Below, one piece after another: positions 1 through 6,924 of a stretch of 9,802 nucleotides of DNA. Both the position numbers and the translations under genes were made by a program. How positions within the stretch are numbered: position 1 is the stretch's first letter; each line of letters opens with the position of its first letter. The DNA comes from Bacteroidota bacterium (GTDB lineage: Bacteria; Bacteroidota; Bacteroidia; Chitinophagales; Chitinophagaceae). Below the pieces are notes generated by a model. That model had not been told where the DNA came from and did no database searches. It worked only from the letters and a program-made list of their open reading frames with translations. The stretch lies in assembly GCA_018267795.1 (NCBI GenBank), contig JAFDXS010000056.1, forward strand, positions 1 through 9,802, in the 5' to 3' direction.

Positions 1-55
1 TAAAATACATGGACATAAAGCTTAAACAATATAGAAATAACAGTAAAAATAGCAA

Positions 56-697
56 CTATAAATGCCGGGCAATAATACCGTTAATAATTCCCGCTAAACT
101 GTATATCATAATATGCGTTCCACCATCTATCCAGAAGTCAGGATTGACATAACGAGGCGAAATAATCTTGTCTTTTGTACCATGCAATTGCACATAATCG
201 TCGCAATATGTTTCGTTGTTCCATGTCAGCAGTGCTTTCATAGCCCATTTGAGAAATACAGTATCTGTATCGCGCAATATACCTGCAAGCATTTTCTTTT
301 CCTCCTCTGTTTGTGCACCAAAACGGGAATAAAATATCTTATTGGGAAAATGCTTGAGAATTCCGAAAGGTATCAGCTTGTACTTGATAAAGAACTTCAC
401 AATGCCGGGATCTTCACCCAGCTCATGTTTTGTCTTTGCAGAAGAGATGAGGAAAAGCTTTTTCACAGGCATGATTTTGGCTATTTCGACTGCCAGCATA
501 CCACCGAAAGACATCCCCAGTATTATAGGATCAGGCTCCGGTATAGTTGCCGCCATTTTTGCCGCGTATGTTTCTACCGTATCTGCATCCTGTGCAACGA
601 CCCAGGGGAGATAAATAAAATTCACTCCATCAACTGCCAGTTTACTAAATATTCGCTCGTCGGCGCCAAGACCACTAATGCAATAAACGTTTTTCAT
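56..697 (-). CDS. Small alpha/beta-hydrolase family protein
   Basis: The 213-residue protein has the expected alpha/beta-hydrolase landmarks in order. There is an N-terminal strand and glycine loop (ISGLGADERIF, residues 7-17). The nucleophile elbow GMSFGG (61-66) puts the catalytic serine at Ser63. A late HGTKDKII segment supplies a likely acid at Asp176, and GGTHIM supplies the base at His195. The length is short for the fold, with only a small helical cap around residues 95-150. There is no signal peptide, so it is probably cytosolic. The substrate cannot be told from sequence; an esterase, thioesterase or lipase-like role is possible. The ATG at 695-697 is the natural start because the first strand follows directly. 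It is divergent from the lipoprotein gene at 798, and a possible promoter lies at 711-738. Fold and triad are well supported; specificity is unknown. Confidence 0.85.
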   Translation of the reverse strand: MKNVYCISGLGADERIFSKLAVDGVNFIYLPWVVAQDADTVETYAAKMAATIPEPDPIILGMSFGGMLAVEIAKIMPVKKLFLISSAKTKHELGEDPGIVKFFIKYKLIPFGILKHFPNKIFYSRFGAQTEEEKKMLAGILRDTDTVFLKWAMKALLTWNNETYCDDYVQLHGTKDKIISPRYVNPDFWIDGGTHIMIYSLAGIINGIIARHL

Positions 698-710
698 AAT
701 ACAACAATAA

Positions 711-738
711 TAAAGATAGAGGGTTAAGATTGGTACAA
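711..738 (-). promoter_or_regulatory. Putative Bacteroidota promoter for the hydrolase gene
   Basis: Read on the minus strand, TATCTTTA (711-718) matches the TAnnTTTG -7 consensus except at its last base. A TTG lies at 736-738, with a 17-bp spacer. It sits about 14 bp before the ATG. The spacer is slightly shorter than the usual 19-21 bp, so this is tentative. Confidence 0.4.
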
Positions 739-797
739 GACATTAAATATTTTAAAAAAACATTATTAACTTGTGTATAGCGCATGATAGATATGTT

Positions 798-1496
798 ATG
801 ACACGCCCTTTTTCGCTCTGCATTTATTGTATAACAATATTGTTCCTGCTTTCAGCTTGCCACAATAAGCAGAAGGAAAAGAACAATACGGAGATGAGTG
901 AAGCGGACGAAAAAGAATACCTGGCAGACAGCCTGCTGAACAATATAAAAGCACTGTCGAGCTTATACAAAGACTGGACTAATGCATACAAAGAAAAGGA
1001 TGCACACTTCTCGCTGGACAGCTTCGAATATTTAAGCGAGTACAATGATGAGTTTTTAAACAGCAGTTTTACTCCAGACAAAAATTTTTATAAAAAATAT
1101 GGTCCACTACTGGTATATAATTTTGACTCCACAAAATTCATAGACCTCTTTAGTTACTACCTGGTTTTGAATATAAATAAAAACGGCAAGGTAACCAGCG
1201 GTGGAACAGAAGCAGACCAGGAAGTAGCAGTGATAGATAAAAAAACAAACACACGCTATAGAGTATTTTTCTGCGGTACGCCTTGCTTTGTAGCAAAGGC
1301 AAGCTGGCTGGATAATGAAAAGATTGTATTATTCGGCTTAACTACGGAAGATGGTGATGATAACTATACGCCTACTATCTGGCTGATAGACCTAAGAACG
1401 GCCTCTACAACAGAGTATAACTATAATAAAAGCATTAATGAACTGAGCCCGGATGAGCTGCTGGAACGAATACTACGATCGAAAGGGATAAAATAG
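798..1496 (+). CDS. Orphan lipoprotein of unknown function
   Basis: A 232-residue protein with a classic lipoprotein signal: MTRP, a hydrophobic stretch, then the lipobox LLSAC, with the lipidated cysteine at residue 21. I chose the ATG at 798 over an upstream in-frame TTG at 771, because the TTG would add nine residues before an already complete signal peptide. After the cysteine comes a charged, Lys/Glu-rich linker (22-45), then a helical region (about 45-95). The C-terminal half looks beta-rich and ends in an acidic, Leu-rich helix. A Cys-Gly-Thr-Pro-Cys pair (Cys159, Cys163) is followed by ASWLDNEKIVLFG, which could be one blade or strand pair. I do not recognise the family. It is predicted to be membrane-anchored in the envelope. 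Its TAG stop at 1494-1496 directly abuts the plsX stop codon on the other strand. Confidence 0.8.
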   Translation: MTRPFSLCIYCITILFLLSACHNKQKEKNNTEMSEADEKEYLADSLLNNIKALSSLYKDWTNAYKEKDAHFSLDSFEYLSEYNDEFLNSSFTPDKNFYKKYGPLLVYNFDSTKFIDLFSYYLVLNINKNGKVTSGGTEADQEVAVIDKKTNTRYRVFFCGTPCFVAKASWLDNEKIVLFGLTTEDGDDNYTPTIWLIDLRTASTTEYNYNKSINELSPDELLERILRSKGIK

Positions 1497-2453
1497 CTAT
1501 GCTACCGCTTCGGAGAAATGCTTTTTAAAGGCATCTATAAGCTTAGAGCTAATGATCTTGCCGGAAAGCTCAATCATATTCCTGAAAGCTAAAGCATGCG
1601 ATATACCATGGCCTATTACTACGGGGCTATTGATACCAAGAATAGGCGTACCACCGTATATCTCGTAATTGAAATTATTCAGGAATTCGTCTTCTACGTG
1701 ACGTTGCTCTTTGAAAATATGGTAGATAGACTCTGCCATTTTGAGCACTACGTTGCCAACAAAACCTTCGCAAACCAATACATCGGCCTTATCCAGAAAC
1801 AGGTCGCGACCTTCTACATTGCCTACAAAATGAATTTGTTCATTTTCCTTTAATAAAGGATAAGTGGCCTGAGCAAGCAAGTTGCCTTTACCTTCTTCCT
1901 CTCCGAGATTAAGGAGTGCTATGCGAGGCGTTTCTATACCAAATACATGCTTTGAATAAAGAGAACCAAGCTGTGCGAACTGAACGAGATTTTCAGGTTT
2001 GCAATCGGCATTAGCACCAACGTCCAGCAAGAGATTGAAATCGCCGGTAACACGAGGAACAGGAGAAGCAATAGTAGGCCTTAGGATACCTTCTATTGTT
2101 TTTACAGAATACATGGCACCTACCATCATAGCCCCGGTATTGCCTGCGCTAATAAAAGCATCAGCCTTACCAGCCTGCAGTAAACCAAAGCCAATAGCTA
2201 TACTGGATTGTGGTTTCTCCTTGAGCGCTTTGGTAGGATGTTCGTTCATCTCTATCACCTGAGGCGCATCTACAAAAGTATAGCGATGCTGATGAGCATC
2301 GAGCAAAGAAAGATAAGGCGCAGCAGCATCGGCACTGCCAATAAGCAGCAAATGTACTGAGGAGTCAGGCATTTGCTCTAAGAATAGTTGAACACCCTTA
2401 ATAGCTTCGGCAGGAGCATAATCTCCGCCCATGATGTCGAGCCCTATCTTCAT
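1497..2453 (-). CDS. plsX: Phosphate acyltransferase PlsX
   Basis: PlsX makes acyl-phosphate from acyl-ACP and phosphate, the first committed step of the PlsX/PlsY route to lysophosphatidic acid. It is a peripheral membrane enzyme. The 318-residue length is normal for the family. Family signatures seen in order are: N-terminal IGLDIMGGDYAP (3-14), ISAGNTGAMM (101-110), LLDVGANADCKPENL (142-156), LNLGEEEGKGN (181-191), GNVEGRDL (211-218), CEGFVGNVVLK (228-238) and the C-terminal YGGTPILGINSPVVIGHG (266-283). The ATG at 2451-2453 places the MGGD motif at the usual distance from the N-terminus. It is the last gene of the yceD-rpmF-plsX operon, 19 bp after the rpmF stop. The usual downstream partner fabH is absent; the next gene is an opposing lipoprotein gene whose stop touches this one. 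Confidence 0.97.
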   Translation of the reverse strand: MKIGLDIMGGDYAPAEAIKGVQLFLEQMPDSSVHLLLIGSADAAAPYLSLLDAHQHRYTFVDAPQVIEMNEHPTKALKEKPQSSIAIGFGLLQAGKADAFISAGNTGAMMVGAMYSVKTIEGILRPTIASPVPRVTGDFNLLLDVGANADCKPENLVQFAQLGSLYSKHVFGIETPRIALLNLGEEEGKGNLLAQATYPLLKENEQIHFVGNVEGRDLFLDKADVLVCEGFVGNVVLKMAESIYHIFKEQRHVEDEFLNNFNYEIYGGTPILGINSPVVIGHGISHALAFRNMIELSGKIISSKLIDAFKKHFSEAVA

Positions 2454-2472
2454 TTAAGTGTAAAGTATTCCG

Positions 2473-2682
2473 TTATTGATTTGGTTCACCAGGAGTCGCA
2501 GGATTTTTGTCTATTACCACTTTACCGCGATAATACAACTTTCCCTCTACCCAATGTGCGCGGTGGCGCAGATGGCTTTCGCCTGTTACCGGATCAATAC
2601 TCCATGTAGCTGCCACTGCTTTGTAGTGCGTACGGCGCTTAGCGCTGCGTTGCTGGGAGTGGCGTCTTTTTGGATTAGGCAT
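2473..2682 (-). CDS. rpmF: Large-subunit ribosomal protein bL32, cysteine-free form
   Basis: This is a component of the 50S subunit. The N-terminus MPNPKRRHSQQRSAKRRTHY is the highly basic bL32 signature, followed by TGESHLRHRAHWVEGKLYYRGKVVI, which aligns with the C-terminal half of the family. Many bL32 proteins carry four cysteines that bind zinc. All 69 residues here lack cysteine, and the positions are replaced as in DPVTGE and HRAHW, so this is the zinc-independent (C-minus) type, which I recall as usual in Bacteroidota. It starts 12 bp after the yceD stop and precedes plsX by 19 bp, giving the conserved yceD-rpmF-plsX order. The C-terminal tail (NPATPGEPNQ) is a short polar extension. 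No second copy is visible in this window. Confidence 0.96.
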   Translation of the reverse strand: MPNPKRRHSQQRSAKRRTHYKAVAATWSIDPVTGESHLRHRAHWVEGKLYYRGKVVIDKNPATPGEPNQ

Positions 2683-2694
2683 CTTATTTAGATT

Positions 2695-3255
2695 TTATTT
2701 CGTTTTACGTTTATTACTTTTTTGTTTCAGTGCTTCCAGTCCTTTCCAGAGGTCATTTTTAGGGGCCTCATCGCCGGGTTCTGAAAGCTTATTAAGCAGT
2801 TGCAGTGCTTTAGGGTTACATCCGGAAGTTCCATCAGGATTATCAGGATGTATGCGCTGCAATGGTACACTTAGCATTACAAATTCAAAGAGCCAGGGAG
2901 AAATATCAATTACTGTTTCGCCACGGGGTATAAAAACTACTTCGTCATCATCCTCTATCTCCTCTACATCTTCGCCCGCAAGCTTCATTACCAGGTCAAA
3001 TTCATCCCAGAGTTGCATTCTGAAATCATCTCCACATCTATCACAAGGCACTGTTACATTACCGTCGATATCAAAATGCAGCAGGAAAAAATTGGTTTTC
3101 TTATCAAAGGTAAGTATTACCCTTACATTCCAATCCTTAAACCCTTCGTCCACTTCCCTATCCAGCATGAATTTATCATTGATATCATACTGAATGGTAT
3201 GGATGCCGGTTTTAAGTCCCTGCCATGCTATTTCATATTCCCGGTTGTGTTTCAT
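2695..3255 (-). CDS. yceD: YceD/DUF177 family protein
   Basis: A 186-residue protein of the YceD (DUF177) family. Members sit directly upstream of rpmF in most bacteria and have been linked to 23S rRNA accumulation or processing. The clearest evidence is the central VPCDRCGDDFRMQLWDEFDLVMK block (69-91), with the family CxxC at Cys71 and Cys74. Next comes an acidic run (95-105), and then the VVFIPRGETVIDISPWLFEFVMLSVPLQRIHP block (106-137), which is the family's most conserved region. A third cysteine (146) follows in a GTSGCNP turn. The end (DLWKGLEALKQK, basic tail) matches the usual terminal W-x-x-L motif. It is predicted to be cytosolic. It is the first gene of the operon and has a strong promoter match at 3381-3388. 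Family assignment is firm; the molecular role is less settled. Confidence 0.92.
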   Translation of the reverse strand: MKHNREYEIAWQGLKTGIHTIQYDINDKFMLDREVDEGFKDWNVRVILTFDKKTNFFLLHFDIDGNVTVPCDRCGDDFRMQLWDEFDLVMKLAGEDVEEIEDDDEVVFIPRGETVIDISPWLFEFVMLSVPLQRIHPDNPDGTSGCNPKALQLLNKLSEPGDEAPKNDLWKGLEALKQKSNKRKTK

Positions 3256-3380
3256 TCGCCTTTTATTCCTATTTCCAATTTACAGGTACCGGTCTGCTCC
3301 ACAGCCTAATTCCACAGCTTTCTAAGAACTTTTTGCGCATGCAAATTGTTTACTAGTAACTGCTTACTGCAAACGGGTTG

Positions 3381-3410
3381 CAAAGGTAGCAAAAAATTAT
3401 TGTTTTTACA
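3381..3410 (-). promoter_or_regulatory. Promoter of the yceD-rpmF-plsX operon
   Basis: Minus-strand TACCTTTG (3381-3388) is a perfect TAnnTTTG -7 box. About 19 bp upstream (3408-3410) the -33 position reads TGT, a weak match. The start point would be near 3374, giving a leader of about 120 nt before yceD. The upstream part overlaps the last codons and stop of the DUF58 gene. Confidence 0.7.
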
Positions 3411-4308
3411 TCATTTTATTTCTCTTTAATAAAAAACCATACAGTACCTGATCTACAGGCTGGGATAGATCGACAGGCACATAATCGACCTGGTATTGAT
3501 GGCATCTATTCTCTACAACTTTCCTGAAATTAGCCATTTGGCTAATATATTGCTCTTTTATATGCTGAGGTTGTAATTTTACCCGCTCTCCTGTTTCCAG
3601 ATCCACAAACTCGTAAGGACGGTTCTCAAACTCAAAATTCTGCTCCCTGGTACCATCTATTATATGGAAGAGAATTACCTCATGCTTATTGTACTTTAAA
3701 TGCTGTAGTGCCGCGAAGAGCTCTTCAGCATTTTCGGCATCATCCATCATATCACTAAAAACAACAATAAGAGACCTCTTGTGCATCTGCTCTGCTATCT
3801 GGTGCAGGGCTGAAGCGGCATTTGTTTTTTTATTCTCGGGTTGATGCTGCAGCGTTTTTTGCAGCTGATGTATAAGCATTCTATAATGAGAGTGCGCGGA
3901 TCGGCAATCTGATATATAATATACCTCCTCATCGAACAGAGCCAGGGAGGCAGCATCTAATTGCCTCTTGAGCAGCTGTAAAAGACTGGCTGCTGCCACA
4001 CAACCAAACTGAAGCTTGCTTAATTTTTTTTCATCCTGAGGGAAATGCATGGAAGAAGAAGTATCTAATACCAGGCAACACCTAAGGTTAGTTTCTTCTT
4101 CAAATCTTTTAACAAACAGTTTATCTGTACGGCCAAAAACACGCCAATCGATATGCCTTAATGAATCGCCCTGATTATACAGGCGGTGCTCGGCAAATTC
4201 GACAGAGAAGCCATGAAAGGGACTTTTGTGCAAGCCAATAATGAAACCTTCCACCACTTGCCTGGCAATAAGTTCCAGATTGTCTGCCAGGGGTTTTTCG
4301 AGCAACAT
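3406..4308 (-). CDS. DUF58 / von Willebrand factor A-like protein
   Basis: A 300-residue DUF58 protein, a family with a VWA-like fold that usually works with MoxR-type AAA+ ATPases. The N-terminal half has the Bacteroidota form GFIIGLHKSPFHGFSVEFAEHRLYNQGDSLRHIDWRVFGRTDKLFVKRFEEETN (21-74), containing the DUF58 core Y-x-x-G-D-x-x-R-x-I-D-W. It is followed by a metal-site motif LVLDTSSSM (79-87), with Asp82, Ser84 and Ser86 in DxSxS arrangement. A further SLIVVFSDMMDD segment fits the fourth VWA strand. No signal peptide or membrane segment is seen, so it is probably cytosolic. No MoxR, BatA or BatD gene lies next to it: upstream is a divergent lipoprotein gene and downstream is yceD. A weak -7 match (minus-strand TACTCTTG, 4328-4335) lies 20 bp upstream of the ATG. 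Its client is unknown. Confidence 0.93.
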   Translation of the reverse strand: MLLEKPLADNLELIARQVVEGFIIGLHKSPFHGFSVEFAEHRLYNQGDSLRHIDWRVFGRTDKLFVKRFEEETNLRCCLVLDTSSSMHFPQDEKKLSKLQFGCVAAASLLQLLKRQLDAASLALFDEEVYYISDCRSAHSHYRMLIHQLQKTLQHQPENKKTNAASALHQIAEQMHKRSLIVVFSDMMDDAENAEELFAALQHLKYNKHEVILFHIIDGTREQNFEFENRPYEFVDLETGERVKLQPQHIKEQYISQMANFRKVVENRCHQYQVDYVPVDLSQPVDQVLYGFLLKRNKMM

Positions 4309-4409
4309 ACTAATTGATTTCAGTGAACAAGAGTAAAGTTAAAGCAAATGAATCCTAAGTGATTGAGGAAGTTATTTTTAAAAGGATATTATTTTTCCTT
4401 TAACAGGTG

Positions 4410-4441
4410 TTTGCGGTTTTAAAAATTTACTACTATCTTCA
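4410..4441 (+). promoter_or_regulatory. Putative promoter for the small cysteine lipoprotein
   Basis: TTTG (4410-4413) and TATCTTCA (4434-4441) are separated by 20 bp, the preferred Bacteroidota spacing. The -7 box deviates from TAnnTTTG at its last two bases. It supports the ATG at 4464, since an upstream in-frame GTG (4407) lies before this promoter. Confidence 0.5.
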
Positions 4442-4463
4442 ACCGTTCAAACAAATTGCTTAC

Positions 4464-4712
4464 ATGAAATTGCGCCCTTCTATGTTGCTGGCTATGGGTT
4501 TTGTTATAATGGTTGGCATGAGCTCTTGCGTACATAAATATACTTGTCAATGCACGACCTCTTACAGCGGGCAGCCCGGATTACCAGATTCGGTGGTACA
4601 AACGTATGAGATAAAGGATACGAAATCGAAAGCACAAAGCGAATGCGAATCCGCCTCTAAAACGTTTGACAATAACGGCATTCACACTATACAAAACTGT
4701 CATTTATATTAA
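4464..4712 (+). CDS. Small cysteine-containing lipoprotein
   Basis: An 82-residue exported protein. The signal peptide MKLRPSMLLAMGFVIMVGMSSC ends in a lipobox with the lipidated cysteine at residue 22. The short mature part begins VHKYTCQCTTSYSG and holds four more cysteines (28, 30, 61, 79), enough for two disulfides. Between them lie a Gly/Pro turn (36-42), a strand-like VVQTYEIKDTK and a polar helix KAQSECESASKTF. The plan of a lipid anchor, a YTCxC motif, a short strand and an A-Q-x-E-C helix recurs in small Bacteroidota lipoproteins as I recall them, but I know no function. The ATG at 4464 is preferred to GTG at 4407 because the shorter form starts at a proper signal peptide and follows a promoter match. 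The next gene, 68 bp on, encodes a putative thiol-redox membrane protein. Confidence 0.8.
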   Translation: MKLRPSMLLAMGFVIMVGMSSCVHKYTCQCTTSYSGQPGLPDSVVQTYEIKDTKSKAQSECESASKTFDNNGIHTIQNCHLY

Positions 4713-4737
4713 TAGTGCTATCTTAAACAGCCTTTTA

Positions 4738-4766
4738 TTTGCTAAGCTGTAAATAACTTATTTTTG
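4738..4766 (+). promoter_or_regulatory. Putative promoter for the MauE-thioredoxin gene
   Basis: TTTG (4738-4741) and TATTTTTG (4759-4766, a perfect TAnnTTTG) are separated by 17 bp, slightly short. The predicted start point leaves only about ten bases before the ATG at 4781, so the transcript would be nearly leaderless. Confidence 0.5.
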
Positions 4767-4780
4767 AGCAGCATTTTAGT

Positions 4781-5740
4781 ATGGCAGATTTATTACAGGC
4801 TAACAGACAGGCATCTTTTTATATAAAAAGAACTATAGGGTTACTACTACTGCTGGCACTTGCGGCAGTTTTTTTATTTTCGGCATATAGCAAAATATTT
4901 GACGAAAATGCTTTTGACGCATTCCGGTGGACTTTCCTAGACCTAGGTGTAAACAGCGTAAAAACTGCCGGGATAATAGCAAGGCTGTTTATAGGATTTG
5001 AATTTATGATAGGCTTGTTTTTGCTAAGTCATATCTTTCTAAAATCATTCACCTACCCTCTTACAATTATCAGCCTCCTTTTATTTACAGGCTACCTGGT
5101 ATTTGTTCTTGCTGAACGTGGCAATACTGGGAGCTGTGGCTGCTTTGGCAATAAGGTGCAGGTGACACCGCTGGATGGCATTTTTAAGAATATAGGAATG
5201 CTAGTTGCCACTGTAATACTAATGTACATATACCCTATAAAGCCCTATAAAAACCAGGAATGGATAGCGGGTGTGGCAGGCATGCTGGCTATTGTACTGC
5301 CATTTATATTGATTCCACTGAATGCGGATGTGGCTACGCCTGAGGTGGCGAATGAGCCTATAAACCTCAATATCTTATATAGTGGCAAGACAAAACCACA
5401 AGAAGAGCTAAGAACCGGGAAACATATAATAGCTTTTATGAGCCTTACTTGTCCTCACTGCAAAAAGGCAGCTTATTTGCTACACATTATACACCATCAG
5501 CACCCCGAAATACCTATATATATAGTGCTGGATGGCGCGGCAGTACATGAGAAAAGCTTTTTTGATGAAACGCATGCTGCTGATGTACCACATATGCATA
5601 TAGCGAGCACAAATGACTTCTTGCTATTGGCAGGGCCTGCAGTGCCAGCTATATACTGGGTAAATAACAGTGTGATAGAGCGAAAGGCCACCTACTACCA
5701 GCTAGACCCCAAAGAGATGGAACTGTGGCTAAAGCAGTAA
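4781..5740 (+). CDS. MauE/DoxX-like membrane protein fused to a thioredoxin-like domain
   Basis: A 319-residue inner-membrane protein in two parts. Residues 17-180 hold about five hydrophobic segments (17-36, 63-83, 91-110, 137-152, 161-180). Between the third and fourth is GNTGSCGCFGN (114-124), with the C-x-C pair Cys119/Cys121 typical of MauE-type DoxX-superfamily proteins. After the last segment, residues 195-319 form a thioredoxin-like domain. It has IIAFMSLTCPHCKKAAYLLH, giving a CxxC site at Cys224/Cys227, and a GPAVPAIYWV strand whose Val-Pro (288-289) fits the cis-proline position of TlpA/thioredoxin folds. By analogy with MauE and VKOR-type fusions it may pass electrons between membrane quinones and exported thiols; this is inference, and the direction (oxidising or reducing) is not visible. 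It has its own promoter match, and rluD follows 26 bp later. Confidence 0.85.
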   Translation: MADLLQANRQASFYIKRTIGLLLLLALAAVFLFSAYSKIFDENAFDAFRWTFLDLGVNSVKTAGIIARLFIGFEFMIGLFLLSHIFLKSFTYPLTIISLLLFTGYLVFVLAERGNTGSCGCFGNKVQVTPLDGIFKNIGMLVATVILMYIYPIKPYKNQEWIAGVAGMLAIVLPFILIPLNADVATPEVANEPINLNILYSGKTKPQEELRTGKHIIAFMSLTCPHCKKAAYLLHIIHHQHPEIPIYIVLDGAAVHEKSFFDETHAADVPHMHIASTNDFLLLAGPAVPAIYWVNNSVIERKATYYQLDPKEMELWLKQ

Positions 5741-5745
5741 ATTTG
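5738..5745 (+). promoter_or_regulatory. Possible internal -7 box before rluD
   Basis: TAAATTTG is a perfect TAnnTTTG match whose first three bases are the TAA stop of the preceding gene. It ends 21 bp before the rluD ATG, the right distance for a short leader. No convincing TTG -33 box is seen, so it may be chance. Confidence 0.35.
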
Positions 5746-5766
5746 CATTTTTAAAAGTAAGAACTA

Positions 5767-6861
5767 ATGGCAGAAGATATAGAGCAGGAAGATATTTGGG
5801 AAGATGACGAACCTGAGCAAAATGAGATAAGCACTGCTCCTGTGGAGCGCATGCGCTTTGTAGCGGAGAAAGGACTTGCGCCCCTACGTATAGACAAGCA
5901 CCTGATGAAACGACTGGAGGGTGCTACACGTAATAAGGTACAGCAGGCACTGGATGAGGGACATATATTGGTGAACGGCAGTGTAGTGAAGGCTAACTAT
6001 AAGATAAAACCCGGTGATGAGGTAGTAGTATTTGAGACCCGCAAAGCAGAGCTTAATGAGGTATTGCCTGAATATATACCGCTGGAAATAGCCTACGAGG
6101 ATAAGGACATGATGATAGTGAATAAGCCAGCCGGCATGGTAGTACACCCCGGCTGTGGTAACTATACAGGCACCCTTGTAAACGGCCTTGCCTACCACCT
6201 GGAGCAGGAACATGTGGATACCCACGATCTATACCGCGTAGGGCTTGTGCATAGAATAGACAAAGACACTACAGGACTGGTAGTGATAGCTAAGACCGAA
6301 AGTGCCATGACTAATCTATCGGCACAATTTAAAAAGCATACTGTTTACCGCAGGTATATAGCACTGGTATGGGGTGACATGGAAGAAGATGAGGGAACTG
6401 TACATGTGAATGTGGGCAGACATCTGCGCTTCCGGAAGATAATGGACACTTTCCCTGAGGGAGACTATGGTAAGGATGCTATAACACACTACAAAGTGCT
6501 GGAGCGATTTAACTATGTGACCTTGCTCGAGCTACGCCTTGAAACAGGACGTACCCACCAGATAAGGGTGCATATGAAGCATATAGGACATCCATTATTT
6601 AATGATGCAACCTATGGCGGGGACAGAATAATAAAGGGGACGGTGTTCACAAAGTACAAACAGTTTGTAGAGAATTGCTTTAAAATACTGCCAAGACATG
6701 CCCTGCATGCTAAGGAACTGGGTGTGGTGCATCCGGTAACGGGAGAGTCGATGCGGTTTGATTCTAATTTGCCTGATGATATGGCCCAGGTAATAGAAAA
6801 ATGGCGCACCTACACCAGCGGCATGACAAAACAACTAAAGGAAAAACTAGATAAGAAATAG
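5767..6861 (+). CDS. rluD: RluA/RluD-family 23S rRNA pseudouridine synthase
   Basis: This enzyme converts selected uridines in 23S rRNA to pseudouridine. RluD of E. coli acts on the helix 69 loop; the exact target here is inferred. The 364 residues run as follows. There is an acidic, probably disordered N-terminus (1-25), then an S4 RNA-binding domain (about 38-92, RIDKHLMKRLEGATRNKVQQALDEGHILVNG and the KPGDEV turn), then the catalytic domain (from about 105). Diagnostic motifs are DMMIVNKPAGMVVHPG (114-129), the active-site VGLVHRIDKDTTGLVVIAK with catalytic Asp165, LETGRTHQIRVHMKHIGHPLFND, and LPRHALHAKELGVVHPVTGE. It ends in a short Lys-rich tail. The S4 domain plus motif set favours RluD over RluA or RluC, though the RluC/RluD split is not certain by eye. 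It follows the MauE-like gene by 26 bp and ends at a strong terminator. Confidence 0.93.
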   Translation: MAEDIEQEDIWEDDEPEQNEISTAPVERMRFVAEKGLAPLRIDKHLMKRLEGATRNKVQQALDEGHILVNGSVVKANYKIKPGDEVVVFETRKAELNEVLPEYIPLEIAYEDKDMMIVNKPAGMVVHPGCGNYTGTLVNGLAYHLEQEHVDTHDLYRVGLVHRIDKDTTGLVVIAKTESAMTNLSAQFKKHTVYRRYIALVWGDMEEDEGTVHVNVGRHLRFRKIMDTFPEGDYGKDAITHYKVLERFNYVTLLELRLETGRTHQIRVHMKHIGHPLFNDATYGGDRIIKGTVFTKYKQFVENCFKILPRHALHAKELGVVHPVTGESMRFDSNLPDDMAQVIEKWRTYTSGMTKQLKEKLDKK

Positions 6862-6873
6862 CCACATACACAT

Positions 6874-6912
6874 AAAAAAGCGGGTCCAGATCGTGATCTG
6901 GACCCGCTTTTT
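6874..6912. terminator. Bidirectional intrinsic terminator between rluD and the Gln-rich gene
   Basis: GCGGGTCCAGATC (6880-6892) and its exact complement (6895-6907) form a GC-rich hairpin. The tip must open slightly because only two bases separate the arms. It is flanked by six A on the left (6874-6879) and five T on the right (6908-6912). These pair and provide a U-tract for either strand, so it can end both rluD (plus) and the opposing gene (minus). Confidence 0.93.
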
Positions 6913-6924
6913 ATTAAACGAATA

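Noticed and set aside
113..727. 204-residue plus-strand open frame opposite the hydrolase gene
   Set aside because: It is antisense to a gene with a complete hydrolase triad. Its product is rich in Cys/His/Arg with no domain pattern, as expected of a shadow frame.
771..797. Upstream TTG start for the lipoprotein at 798
   Set aside because: The ATG at 798 begins a standard signal peptide and lipobox; the extension adds only polar residues before it.
4407..4463. Upstream GTG start for the small cysteine lipoprotein
   Set aside because: It would precede the promoter match and add 19 residues before a complete lipoprotein signal peptide.
4727..4750. ACAGC/GCTGT inverted repeat as a terminator after the small lipoprotein
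   Set aside because: The stem is only 5 bp with a 14-base loop and no clean T-tract, and it overlaps the promoter match of the next gene.
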